From contig CAYZED010000027.1 in assembly GCA_964477445.1 (NCBI GenBank), positions 1-31,987 on the forward strand: a stretch of DNA of 31,987 nucleotides. The letters run 5' to 3'. Made by a program: the position numbers and the translations under genes. Source of the stretch: CAYZED01 sp964477445 (GTDB taxonomy: Bacteria > Bacillota > Clostridia > Lutisporales > Lutisporaceae). The notes beneath the pieces were generated by a model that saw only the letters and a list, made by a program, of their open reading frames with translations, was not told the origin of the DNA and did not search any database. Below are positions 24,684 to 31,987 of this stretch, piece after piece (positions within the stretch are counted from its first letter, which is position 1; the number at the start of each line of letters is the position of its first letter).

Positions 24684-27600
24684 TTGTTTGAACTTAATAA
24701 TTTCGAAGCATTAAAAATAGGGTTAGCGTCTCCAGAGATGATCAGAGAATGGTCTAGAGGAGAAGTCAAAAAACCAGAAACCATAAACTATAGGACACTA
24801 AAACCAGAAAAAGAAGGTCTTTTCTGCGAAAAGATTTTCGGACCACAGAAGGACTGGGAATGTCATTGTGGTAAATATAAACGCATCAGATATAAAGGCA
24901 TAGTTTGCGATAGATGCGGAGTTGAAGTAACGAAAGCTAAAGTAAGAAGAGAGCGAATGGGTCATATTGAACTTGCCGCTCCGGTTTCTCATATTTGGTA
25001 CTTTAAAGGTATTCCGAGTAGAATGGGACTGCTTCTTGATATGTCACCTAGATCACTAGAAAAAGTTTTGTATTTTGCTGAATATATAGTTGTGGATGCA
25101 GGCGAAACACCACTATTAGTTAAACAGCTCTTAAAAGAAAAAGAATACAGAGAAAATCTAGAAAAATATGGCTCTAAGTTCAGAGCTATGATGGGTGCAG
25201 AAGCCATTAAAGAATTATTGGAATCAATTGATTTGGAGGAACTCTCAAAAGATCTAAGACACGAACTAAAAGATTCTACAGGCCAAAAGAGACTCAGAAC
25301 TGTTAGAAGACTTGAAGTCGTTGAAGCTTTTAAGAATTCCGGAAATCACCCAGATTGGATGATTCTAGACGTTGTGCCAGTAATACCACCGGACTTGCGT
25401 CCAATGGTTCAGCTTGATGGTGGAAGATTTGCCACTTCAGACTTAAATGATTTGTACAGAAGAGTTATAAATAGAAATAACAGACTAAAAAGACTACTCG
25501 ATCTTGGGGCGCCTGATATCATTGTAAGAAATGAAAAAAGAATGCTTCAAGAAGCAGTGGATGCACTGATTGATAATGGTAGAAGAGGCAGACCTGTAAC
25601 AGGACCTGGTAATAGACCATTAAAATCACTTAGTGATATGCTAAAAGGTAAACAGGGACGTTTCAGACAGAACCTTTTGGGAAAACGTGTTGATTACTCT
25701 GGACGTTCTGTTATTGTAGTTGGACCTGAACTTAAGCTTTATCAGTGTGGACTTCCTAATGAAATGGCACTTGAATTGTTTAAACCTTTCGTTATGAAGA
25801 AACTTGTAAATGATAATATTGCACATAATATTAAGTCAGCTAAAAGAATGGTAGAGCGAGTTAAGCCAGAAGTTTGGGATATTCTTGAAGAAGTAATTTC
25901 TGAACATCCAGTGCTTTTAAATCGTGCACCTACACTTCATAGACTTGGTATTCAAGCATTTGAACCAGTACTTGTTCAGGGCCGTGCGCTAAAAATTCAT
26001 CCTCTCGTATGTACAGCTTATAATGCTGACTTTGATGGTGACCAGATGGCGGTTCACGTTCCATTATCAGTAGAAGCACAGGCAGAAGCAAGATTCTTGA
26101 TGTTGTCAGCAAACAATATTCTGGCACCGAAAGATGGAAGACCAATAGTTTCACCTACACAGGATATGGTAATGGGTATTTATTATCTGACTATTCAAAT
26201 TCCTGGTGAAAAAGGCGAAGGTATGATTTTCTCAGATGAAGATGAAATGCTTTTGGCTTACCAACAAAAAGAACTTGGACTTCATACAATCGTTAAAGTG
26301 AGACTCACAAGAGAAATTAACGGTGTGAAGAAGACAAGAATTATAGAAAATACAGTTGGACGATTTATATTTAACCAATCAATTCCGCAAGATATTGGTT
26401 TTGTTGAAAGAATTACTGAAGATGACATGTTCAGACTTGAATTAGATCCTAGAGACAAAGAAGGAAAGATGATTCCAGTTGACAAGAAGCTCCTCGGCAA
26501 AATTGTAGACAAAGTATTTAGAAAATATGGGAATACAGACACAGCAATAGTACTTGACGAAATTAAAAGACTTGGATTTAAGTACTCCACACTCGGAGCG
26601 ATAACAGTTTCGGTTTCCGATATGGATATTCCTAAAGCGAAAAAAGGACTCTTAAAACAGGCTGGAGAAATGGTTGATAAAATCGACAAAATGTGGAGAA
26701 GAGGTCTTATTTCTGAGGATGAAAGATATAACAAGGTTATTGAAACTTGGAAAGAAACTACTGATGCAGTAACGAAGGCACTTATGGATAACTTGGATAG
26801 AATGAATCCAATATTCATGATGGCAAACTCGGGGGCGAGAGGTAGCGTAAATCAGATTAGACAGCTAGCTGGTATGCGTGGTCTTATGGCAGATACTTCA
26901 GGTAGAATTATCGAAATTCCGATTAAAGCGAATTTCCGTGAAGGTTTGAACGTTCTTGAATTCTTTACTTCTACTCATGGTGCGAGAAAAGGTCTTGCAG
27001 ATACGGCACTTAGAACTGCTGACTCAGGGTACTTAACAAGAAGACTTGTTGACGTTTCTCAGGATGTAATTATTCGTGATGAAGACTGCGGAACTGAAGA
27101 AGGTATGTATGTTGATGAGATTAAAGATGGTAGTGAAGTAATTGAAAAACTTATCGACAGATTAATAGGTAGATATACTCAGGCTGATGTTGTCCATCCA
27201 ACCACTGTTGAAGTTTTGTTGCCTAAAGACGAAATGATTTCAGAAGAAATGGCTGCGAAGATCGTAAATAGTGGAATCAAGAAGGTATTTATAAGAACAG
27301 TTTTATCATGCCGACTTAAATATGGTATTTGCGCAAAATGTTATGGACAAAATCTAGCTACAGGTGGTCATTCAAGTATCGGAGAAGCGGTTGGCATCAT
27401 TGCGGCACAGTCGATTGGTGAGCCAGGAACACAGCTTACAATGCGTACGTTCCACACCGGCGGTGTTGCTGGAGACGATATTACACAGGGTCTTCCTAGA
27501 GTTGAGGAAATTTTTGAAGCCAGAAAACCTAAAGGTCTCGCAATAATTTCCGAAATTCCTGGTACAGTTAAATTAACTGACCAAAGAAAGAAAAAAGAAG

Positions 27601-28274
27601 TTACAGTAGTTAGCGAAGACGGAGAAGCTAAAACTTATCTTATTCCTTACGGGTCAAGAATTAAGGTTTATGATGGTGATGTCATTGTCGCCGGAGACGA
27701 AATTACTGAAGGTTCTATTAATCCACATGATATACTTAGAATTAAAGGTGTTGCAGGAGTTCAGCAATATATGGTAATGGAAGTCCAAAAAGTTTATAGA
27801 CTTCAGGGCGTTGATATTTCCGATAAGCATATTGAAGTTATTGTTCGTCAGATGCTAAGAAAAGTAAGGATTGATGAATCGGGTGACACTGAGTTACTCC
27901 CAGGTGGATTGTTTGATATGTTTAAGTTCGCTGAAGATAATGATAAAGCACGCGAAGCAGGACTTGAAGAAGCCACAGGGAAAAGAGTTCTCCTTGGAAT
28001 CACCAAAGCCTCACTGGCTACAGATAGCTTCCTATCAGCAGCTTCTTTCCAAGAAACTACAAGAGTTCTCACAGAAGCAGCTATTAAAGGTAAGATCGAT
28101 CCATTGATTGGACTTAAGGAAAACGTTATCATTGGTAAACTTATTCCAGCAGGTACAGGAATGAAGAAATACAAAGATATTATAATAAAACATCCTTATG
28201 ATGATATTGTAGTACCTATTCCGTTACCTGAAGAAGAAAGTTTATTTAAAGAAATCAACGAAGATTTAAATTAA
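24684..28274 (+). CDS. rpoC: RNA polymerase subunit beta-prime
   Basis: The beta-prime subunit, 1,196 residues, holding the catalytic centre. Motifs are MFELNNFEALKIGLASPEMI at the start, the first zinc site (Cys60, 62, 75, 78 in CHCGKYKRIRYKGIVCDRCG), RQNLLGKRVDYSGRSVIVVG near 325-345, the magnesium loop NADFDGDQMAVH near 447, the trigger-loop and bridge-helix region (MRTFHTGGVAG near 918) and the second zinc site (DCGTEEG and CRLKYGICAKCYG, near 800-895). It starts at TTG about 11 nt after GGGAG, the start expected by homology; no ATG is suitable. It lies 39 nt after rpoB in one transcript, and a terminator follows directly. Confidence 0.98.
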   Translation: MFELNNFEALKIGLASPEMIREWSRGEVKKPETINYRTLKPEKEGLFCEKIFGPQKDWECHCGKYKRIRYKGIVCDRCGVEVTKAKVRRERMGHIELAAPVSHIWYFKGIPSRMGLLLDMSPRSLEKVLYFAEYIVVDAGETPLLVKQLLKEKEYRENLEKYGSKFRAMMGAEAIKELLESIDLEELSKDLRHELKDSTGQKRLRTVRRLEVVEAFKNSGNHPDWMILDVVPVIPPDLRPMVQLDGGRFATSDLNDLYRRVINRNNRLKRLLDLGAPDIIVRNEKRMLQEAVDALIDNGRRGRPVTGPGNRPLKSLSDMLKGKQGRFRQNLLGKRVDYSGRSVIVVGPELKLYQCGLPNEMALELFKPFVMKKLVNDNIAHNIKSAKRMVERVKPEVWDILEEVISEHPVLLNRAPTLHRLGIQAFEPVLVQGRALKIHPLVCTAYNADFDGDQMAVHVPLSVEAQAEARFLMLSANNILAPKDGRPIVSPTQDMVMGIYYLTIQIPGEKGEGMIFSDEDEMLLAYQQKELGLHTIVKVRLTREINGVKKTRIIENTVGRFIFNQSIPQDIGFVERITEDDMFRLELDPRDKEGKMIPVDKKLLGKIVDKVFRKYGNTDTAIVLDEIKRLGFKYSTLGAITVSVSDMDIPKAKKGLLKQAGEMVDKIDKMWRRGLISEDERYNKVIETWKETTDAVTKALMDNLDRMNPIFMMANSGARGSVNQIRQLAGMRGLMADTSGRIIEIPIKANFREGLNVLEFFTSTHGARKGLADTALRTADSGYLTRRLVDVSQDVIIRDEDCGTEEGMYVDEIKDGSEVIEKLIDRLIGRYTQADVVHPTTVEVLLPKDEMISEEMAAKIVNSGIKKVFIRTVLSCRLKYGICAKCYGQNLATGGHSSIGEAVGIIAAQSIGEPGTQLTMRTFHTGGVAGDDITQGLPRVEEIFEARKPKGLAIISEIPGTVKLTDQRKKKEVTVVSEDGEAKTYLIPYGSRIKVYDGDVIVAGDEITEGSINPHDILRIKGVAGVQQYMVMEVQKVYRLQGVDISDKHIEVIVRQMLRKVRIDESGDTELLPGGLFDMFKFAEDNDKAREAGLEEATGKRVLLGITKASLATDSFLSAASFQETTRVLTEAAIKGKIDPLIGLKENVIIGKLIPAGTGMKKYKDIIIKHPYDDIVVPIPLPEEESLFKEINEDLN

Positions 28275-28288
28275 TTTCAACATCTAAT

Positions 28289-28319
28289 GGGGAGACGCAA
28301 AATATAGTCTCCCCGTTTT
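28289..28319 (+). terminator. Intrinsic terminator after rpoC
   Basis: GGGGAGAC (28289-28296) pairs perfectly with GTCTCCCC (28307-28314), and a GTTTTATTT tail follows. It separates rpoBC from the ribosomal protein genes. Confidence 0.88.
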
Positions 28320-28341
28320 ATTTGAAGAAAGTTTATTTTTC

Positions 28342-28374
28342 TTGACACACCAGATTCTTAGGTGATAATATAAT
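28342..28374 (+). promoter_or_regulatory. Promoter for the L7Ae-like/str operon
   Basis: A perfect TTGACA (28342-28347) is followed by TAATAT (28366-28371) at 18 bp; an exact TATAAT lies at 28369, but its spacing of 21 bp is too long. With the terminator just before it, this promoter should drive the L7Ae-like gene, rpsL and rpsG independently of rpoBC. Confidence 0.75.
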
Positions 28375-28406
28375 AAGGTGCGTAAATTGGCCTGTTAGGA
28401 GACCTT

Positions 28407-28652
28407 ATGAATAATTTAAAAGTAACAGATTCTAAAGTAGTTGGAGTAAAACAAACAATTAGAGCTATTAAGAATAATTTAGCCAGCGAAGTATTTCTTG
28501 CACAGGATTGTGATGATTTCATAAAAAACAATGTTTTATTAGCAAGTACTGAAGCACAGCTTAAAGTCACTTATATAAAAACTATGAGAGAACTTGGAGA
28601 GGCTTGTGGCATTGACAGAGAGGCCTCAGCCGCAGCCGTTTTAAAAACCTAA
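28407..28652 (+). CDS. Ribosomal L7Ae-like RNA-binding protein (YbxF type)
   Basis: An 81-residue protein of the L7Ae/L30e family. The match is to the small Firmicutes proteins YbxF/YlxQ, which bind kink-turn RNA. It shows VVGVKQTIRAIKNNLASEVF (residues 12-31), AQDCDD (32-37) and LGEACGIDREASAAAVL near 64-80, where the family has its RNA-contacting loop and last helix. Its place between rpoC and rpsL is the usual one in this group of bacteria and supports the call. AGGAG lies 5 nt before the ATG. Whether it is a true ribosomal protein or a regulator in this cell is not known; in Bacillus the homologue binds kink-turns but is not essential. Confidence 0.9.
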   Translation: MNNLKVTDSKVVGVKQTIRAIKNNLASEVFLAQDCDDFIKNNVLLASTEAQLKVTYIKTMRELGEACGIDREASAAAVLKT

Positions 28653-28659
28653 CACTTAT

Positions 28660-28695
28660 ACATGTTTTCATGTTGAGTATACGCAGTAATACTGC
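28660..28695 (+). promoter_or_regulatory. Two small hairpins before rpsL
   Basis: ACATG-TTTT-CATGT (28660-28673) and GCAGT-AAT-ACTGC (28683-28695) are perfect 5-bp stems that fill the gap between the L7Ae-like gene and the rpsL ribosome site. They are short, so function is uncertain. Confidence 0.35.
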
Positions 28696-28720
28696 ATTAT
28701 TAAAAAAGGAGGTGCATTTA

Positions 28721-29095
28721 ATGCCGACCATTAACCAGTTAGTCAGACAAGGAAGAGAGAAAGTTGAGTATAAATCGACTGCTCCAGCTCTGAAGGAATG
28801 TCCTCAAAAGAGGGGTGTTTGTACAGTCGTTAAGACTTCTACACCAAAAAAGCCTAACTCTGCGCTTAGAAAAATTGCCAGAGTAAGACTTACAAATCAG
28901 ATCGAGGTTACAGGTTATATACCTGGAATCGGTCATAACCTTCAGGAGCATTCAGTTGTTCTGATCAGAGGTGGAAGAGTTAAGGATCTTCCTGGTGTAA
29001 GGTACCATATAATTAGAGGTACACTTGACGCATCAGGCGTTGCTAACAGAAAGCAGAGTAGATCCAAGTACGGCGCTAAAAGGCCGAAGAAATAA
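28721..29095 (+). CDS. rpsL: Ribosomal protein S12
   Basis: A 30S protein of 124 residues at the decoding centre. It shows MPTINQLVRQGR at the start, CPQKRGVCTVVKTSTPKKPN, SALRKIARVRLTN, YIPGIGHNLQEHSVVLIRGG and RVKDLPGVRYHIIRGTLD, ending in RSKYGAKRPKK. The lysines in TPKKPNS and in RVKDLPG, the usual sites of streptomycin-resistance changes, are unaltered. The aspartate of VKDLPG is the known methylthiolation site in other bacteria. AGGAGGT lies 7 nt before the ATG at 28721; an in-frame ATG-like start at 28670 would add 17 residues that S12 lacks and is rejected. It heads the classical str order S12-S7-EF-G-EF-Tu. Confidence 0.98.
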   Translation: MPTINQLVRQGREKVEYKSTAPALKECPQKRGVCTVVKTSTPKKPNSALRKIARVRLTNQIEVTGYIPGIGHNLQEHSVVLIRGGRVKDLPGVRYHIIRGTLDASGVANRKQSRSKYGAKRPKK

Positions 29096-29207
29096 TATTG
29101 TGCTGTGAATATTGAGTCCTTTGGACGAAACATATATCAGGACACAACGGCAACAATAGCTGCCGAGTACCGATGATACTTAATATCATATTAAGGAGGG
29201 AAGTAAA
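29096..29207 (+). promoter_or_regulatory. rpsL-rpsG spacer with three hairpins; possible S7 control site
   Basis: The 112-nt spacer can form GTCC-TTT-GGAC (29116-29126), CGGCA...TGCCG (29148-29165) and ATGATA-CTTAA-TATCAT (29173-29189), the last just before the ribosome site AAGGAGGG. In E. coli S7 represses its operon by binding this same intergenic position. The sequence here is not similar, so only position and structure suggest the role. Confidence 0.4.
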
Positions 29208-29678
29208 GTGCCAAGAAAAGGTCATGTATCAAAAAGAGATATTCTTCCAGATCCGCTTTATAACGATAAAATCGTTACAAAGCTTATCAATAACATCATG
29301 TATGATGGGAAGAAGGGCGTAGCCCAAAAGATTGTATATAATGCATTTGACATTATAAAAGAAAAGACAGGTAAAGAAGCGCTTGAAGTATTTAACACAG
29401 CTATGAATAACATAATGCCTGTACTTGAAGTTAAAGCTCGTAGAATTGGGGGGGCAACATACCAGGTCCCAATCGAAGTAAGAACAGACAGAAAACAAGC
29501 TCTTGGATTCAGATGGTTGATCGACTATTCAAGAAAAAGAGGCGAAAAGACAATGGCTGAAAGATTAGCCGGAGAACTTATTGACGCATCTAATAACACT
29601 GGATCAAGCTGTAAGAAGAGAGAAGAAACACATAAGATGGCAGAAGCAAACAAAGCTTTCGCACATTACAGATGGTAA
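29208..29678 (+). CDS. rpsG: Ribosomal protein S7
   Basis: A 156-residue 30S assembly protein that nucleates folding of the 16S rRNA 3' domain. It has MPRKGHVSKRDILPDP at the start, KLINNIMYDGKKGVAQKIVY near 22-41, VLEVKARRIGGATYQVPIEV near 72-91, RKQALGFRWLIDYSRKR near 95-111 and the C-terminal HKMAEANKAFAHYRW. All are normal for the family. It starts at GTG, 6 nt after GGAGGG; GTG starts are common for rpsG. It is probably co-transcribed with rpsL across the structured spacer. Confidence 0.98.
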   Translation: MPRKGHVSKRDILPDPLYNDKIVTKLINNIMYDGKKGVAQKIVYNAFDIIKEKTGKEALEVFNTAMNNIMPVLEVKARRIGGATYQVPIEVRTDRKQALGFRWLIDYSRKRGEKTMAERLAGELIDASNNTGSSCKKREETHKMAEANKAFAHYRW

Positions 29679-29693
29679 ATTAGATTGCTTAAA

Positions 29694-29734
29694 GTTTGTT
29701 GCATGATTGATCGAATGGTCAATCATGCACAAAC
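29694..29734 (+). promoter_or_regulatory. Strong stem-loop between rpsG and fusA
   Basis: GTTTGTTGCATGATTGA (29694-29710) pairs with TCAATCATGCACAAAC (29719-29734): 16 base pairs, one bulged T and an 8-nt loop. ATGCTTTATGGG follows, not a T run, so it is not a classic terminator. Attenuation, RNA processing or transcript stabilisation are options. Confidence 0.7.
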
Positions 29735-29747
29735 ATGCTTTATGGGA

Positions 29748-29775
29748 TTGACTTGATTGTTTGATTTAGTATTAT
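29748..29775 (+). promoter_or_regulatory. Probable internal promoter for fusA
   Basis: TTGACT (29748-29753) and TATTAT (29770-29775) are 16 bp apart, each with 5 of 6 consensus bases, just after the stem-loop and about 45 nt before the fusA start. EF-G and EF-Tu could thus be expressed above the ribosomal protein level. Confidence 0.6.
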
Positions 29776-29818
29776 CTATCAATTAGCGTTAGAATCCTGT
29801 ACTGAAAGGAGAATTATT

Positions 29819-31891
29819 GTGCCGAGACAGGTATCACTAGACAAAGTCAGAAATATAGGCATCATGGCTCATATCGACGCTGGAAAAACTACAACTACCG
29901 AAAGAATATTGTTCTATACAGGACGTAATTACAAAATCGGGGAAGTTCATGAAGGAACAGCGACAATGGACTGGATGGAACAGGAGCAAGAAAGAGGTAT
30001 TACAATTACTTCTGCTGCTACTACTGCTGAATGGAAAGAACATAAAATAAACATCATCGATACGCCGGGACACGTTGACTTCACAGTTGAAGTTGAAAGG
30101 TCATTAAGGGTACTTGATGGTGCTGTGGCTGTTTTTTGTGCTAAGGGTGGGGTTGAACCTCAATCCGAAACAGTATGGAGACAAGCCGATAAATATAACG
30201 TTCCTAGAATGGCGTACATAAACAAAATGGATATCATGGGAGCGGATTTCTATAGAGTTGTGGAAATGATGAAAGAGAGATTACGCGCTAATGCTATTCC
30301 AATACAATTACCAATTGGTGAAGAAGATCATTTTACAGGTATTGTAGACTTAATATCTATGACAGCTTTTATATATAAAGACGATAAAGGTGTTGAAATT
30401 GAAGAAGTAGAAATTCCTGAATACATGAAGGCCAAAGCCGATGAATTTAGAGCAATTCTAGTTGAATCTGCTGCAGAACAAGAAGATGAGCTTATGCTCA
30501 AATACCTTGAAGGAGAAGCTCTAACAAACGAAGAAATTGTACGAGCCATCAGAACAGGCACCATAAACTGTAAAGTAACTCCTATTCTTTGTGGATCATC
30601 CTATAAGAATAAGGGTGTACAGATGATGCTTGATGCAGTTATTGCGTACATGCCATCACCTATGGACATCCCGCCTGTAGAAGGTATTTTAGCTGATGAT
30701 AAAGATGTTAAAGTACTCAGAAAACCAGAAGATAAAGAAGAGTTCTCAGCATTGGCGTTTAAGATAATGGTTGACCCTTTTGTTGGAAAACTTGCTTTCT
30801 TTAGAGTGTATTCTGGTTCGGTCGCAGCTGGTTCTTATGTCTATAACTCTACTAAGGGTAAAAGAGAAAGAATTGGTCGTATCGTCGAAATGCACGCAAA
30901 TCATAGAGAAGAAATTAAGGAAGTTTACACAGGGGATATCGCAGCTGCTGTTGGTCTTAAAGACACAACGACAGGTGATACTCTTTGTTTAGAAGACAAT
31001 CCTATAATTCTTGAAGCTATGAACTTCCCTGAACCAGTTATTAATGTTGCAATTGAGCCAAAGACTAAGGCTGGACAGGACAAAATGGGCATAGCACTAT
31101 CTAAACTTGCTGAAGAAGATCCAACGTTTAGAACTTATACAGACCCTGATACAGGTCAGACTATTATTGCTGGAATGGGCGAGCTCCATTTGGAAATCAT
31201 TGTTGACCGTATGATGAGAGAATATAAAGTAGAAGCTAACGTTGGTAAACCACAAGTTGCTTATAAAGAAACTATTAGGAAAACTGTTGAAATTGAAGGT
31301 AAATTCGTTAGACAGTCTGGTGGTAAGGGACAGTTTGGTCATGTATGGCTTAAAATTGAACCTCAGGCACCTGGAGCTGGCTTCGAGTTTGTTAACAAGG
31401 TTGTTGGGGGAGCTATTCCAAGAGAATACATTCCAGCAGTTCAGAACGGTGTTACTGAAGCTCTTTCTAACGGTGTACTTGGTGGGTATCCGGTTCTTGA
31501 TATTAAAGTTACGCTATTTGATGGTTCATATCATGAAGTTGACTCCTCTGAAATGGCGTTTAAAATTGCTGGTTCTATGGCGTTTAAAGATGGATGTAGA
31601 AAAGCAGATCCTGCATTACTCGAACCTATCATGAAGGTTGAAACTACAGTACCTGAAGATTACATGGGAGATGTTCTCGGAGATATTAACTCAAGAAGAG
31701 GAAAAATCGAAGGAATGGACGCTAGAAGCGGGGCTCAAGTAATTAGATCATTCGTTCCACTTTCGGAAATGTTTGGTTATGCGACTGACCTTAGATCTAG
31801 AACACAGGGTCGTGGAACATACGCTATGGAAATGGATCATTTTGAAGAAGTTCCAAAGAATATTGCAGAAAAAGTAATCGGAAATAAATAG
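29819..31891 (+). CDS. fusA: Elongation factor G
   Basis: The translocase GTPase of translation, 690 residues, the normal length for bacterial EF-G. GTPase motifs are AHIDAGKTTTTERI (17-30), RGITITSAATT with the switch I threonine (near 59), DTPGHVDF near 81-88, NKMD near 135 and GSSYKNKG near 260. Domain II begins near 290, domain IV shows GQFGHVWLKIEPQ near 503, and the C-terminal part has VPLSEMFGYATDLRSRTQGR. The glycine-histidine motif and RGIT switch are intact, so it should be fully active and not a ribosome-protection relative. It starts at GTG after AAAGGAG. It is followed by tuf and preceded by its own promoter and stem-loop. Confidence 0.98.
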   Translation: MPRQVSLDKVRNIGIMAHIDAGKTTTTERILFYTGRNYKIGEVHEGTATMDWMEQEQERGITITSAATTAEWKEHKINIIDTPGHVDFTVEVERSLRVLDGAVAVFCAKGGVEPQSETVWRQADKYNVPRMAYINKMDIMGADFYRVVEMMKERLRANAIPIQLPIGEEDHFTGIVDLISMTAFIYKDDKGVEIEEVEIPEYMKAKADEFRAILVESAAEQEDELMLKYLEGEALTNEEIVRAIRTGTINCKVTPILCGSSYKNKGVQMMLDAVIAYMPSPMDIPPVEGILADDKDVKVLRKPEDKEEFSALAFKIMVDPFVGKLAFFRVYSGSVAAGSYVYNSTKGKRERIGRIVEMHANHREEIKEVYTGDIAAAVGLKDTTTGDTLCLEDNPIILEAMNFPEPVINVAIEPKTKAGQDKMGIALSKLAEEDPTFRTYTDPDTGQTIIAGMGELHLEIIVDRMMREYKVEANVGKPQVAYKETIRKTVEIEGKFVRQSGGKGQFGHVWLKIEPQAPGAGFEFVNKVVGGAIPREYIPAVQNGVTEALSNGVLGGYPVLDIKVTLFDGSYHEVDSSEMAFKIAGSMAFKDGCRKADPALLEPIMKVETTVPEDYMGDVLGDINSRRGKIEGMDARSGAQVIRSFVPLSEMFGYATDLRSRTQGRGTYAMEMDHFEEVPKNIAEKVIGNK

Positions 31892-31949
31892 TATTAATAC
31901 GTACTAAATTAGAGAATTAAAATTATATTTATAAGGAGGAATATTTCAA

Positions 31950-31987
31950 ATGGCAAAACAAAAATTTGAAAGAAACAAGCCACACGT
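31950..31987 (+). CDS. tuf: Elongation factor Tu, first 12 codons (cut by window end)
   Basis: The reading frame MAKQKFERNKPHV runs into the edge; it is the conserved EF-Tu N-terminus (AK-x-KFER-x-KPHVN). EF-Tu carries aminoacyl-tRNA to the ribosome. AAGGAGG lies 9 nt before the ATG, and it follows fusA by 58 nt, the usual str operon order. Only the first 12-13 residues are visible, but no other protein family starts this way. Confidence 0.95.
   Translation, partial: MAKQKFERNKPH

Overview
This is a low-GC, AGA-rich chromosomal stretch from a Gram-positive anaerobe of the Clostridia type. The evidence is the uvrC-murB-PHP-rapZ-yvcK-whiA cluster, the rpoB-rpoC-L7Ae-like-rpsL-rpsG-fusA-tuf order, strong GGAGG ribosome binding sites and a secretin-less Tad pilus locus. 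A family such as Anaerovoracaceae (Clostridiales Family XIII) is possible, but that is a guess. The sequence is a draft scaffold with N runs at 7071-7080, 10331-10372, 11947-11956, 14162-14171 and 21233-21242. The breaks in whiA, tadA and rpoB at these runs look like assembly artefacts, not mutations.

Layout. 1-182 has no gene but can fold into nested helices. 208-1065 (minus) is an AraC-type regulator, divergent from an archaeal/fungal-type asd (1304-2383). The gap between them carries operator-like repeats and a good promoter. 2553-3200 (minus) is an unknown membrane protein, divergent from uvrC (3281-5107). A small PspC protein follows, closed by a strong terminator. 5739-11923 is one compact run: murB, a PHP phosphoesterase, rapZ, yvcK, signal peptidase I, whiA and a ROK kinase. 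It links wall precursor synthesis, carbon/amino-sugar control, secretion and cell division.

12154-20388 is a Tad (type IVb pilus) locus: TadZ-like ATPase, TadA ATPase, TadB and TadC platform proteins, then four consecutive pilin-like or TadE/TadG-like proteins and a DUF6382-like FHA protein. The first pilin-like gene (16080-16319) has no ATG, GTG or TTG start and probably begins at an AUU codon. The second begins exactly where a processed pilin would begin. No prepilin peptidase is present here. This is the most unusual part of the window.

20389-31987 is the transcription/translation block: a promoter and leader, rpoB, rpoC, a terminator, a new near-consensus promoter, an L7Ae-like protein, S12, S7, EF-G and the first codons of EF-Tu. 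rpoB lies directly after the Tad locus, not after rplJ-rplL. Strong hairpins lie between rpsL and rpsG and between rpsG and fusA; the second is followed by its own promoter.
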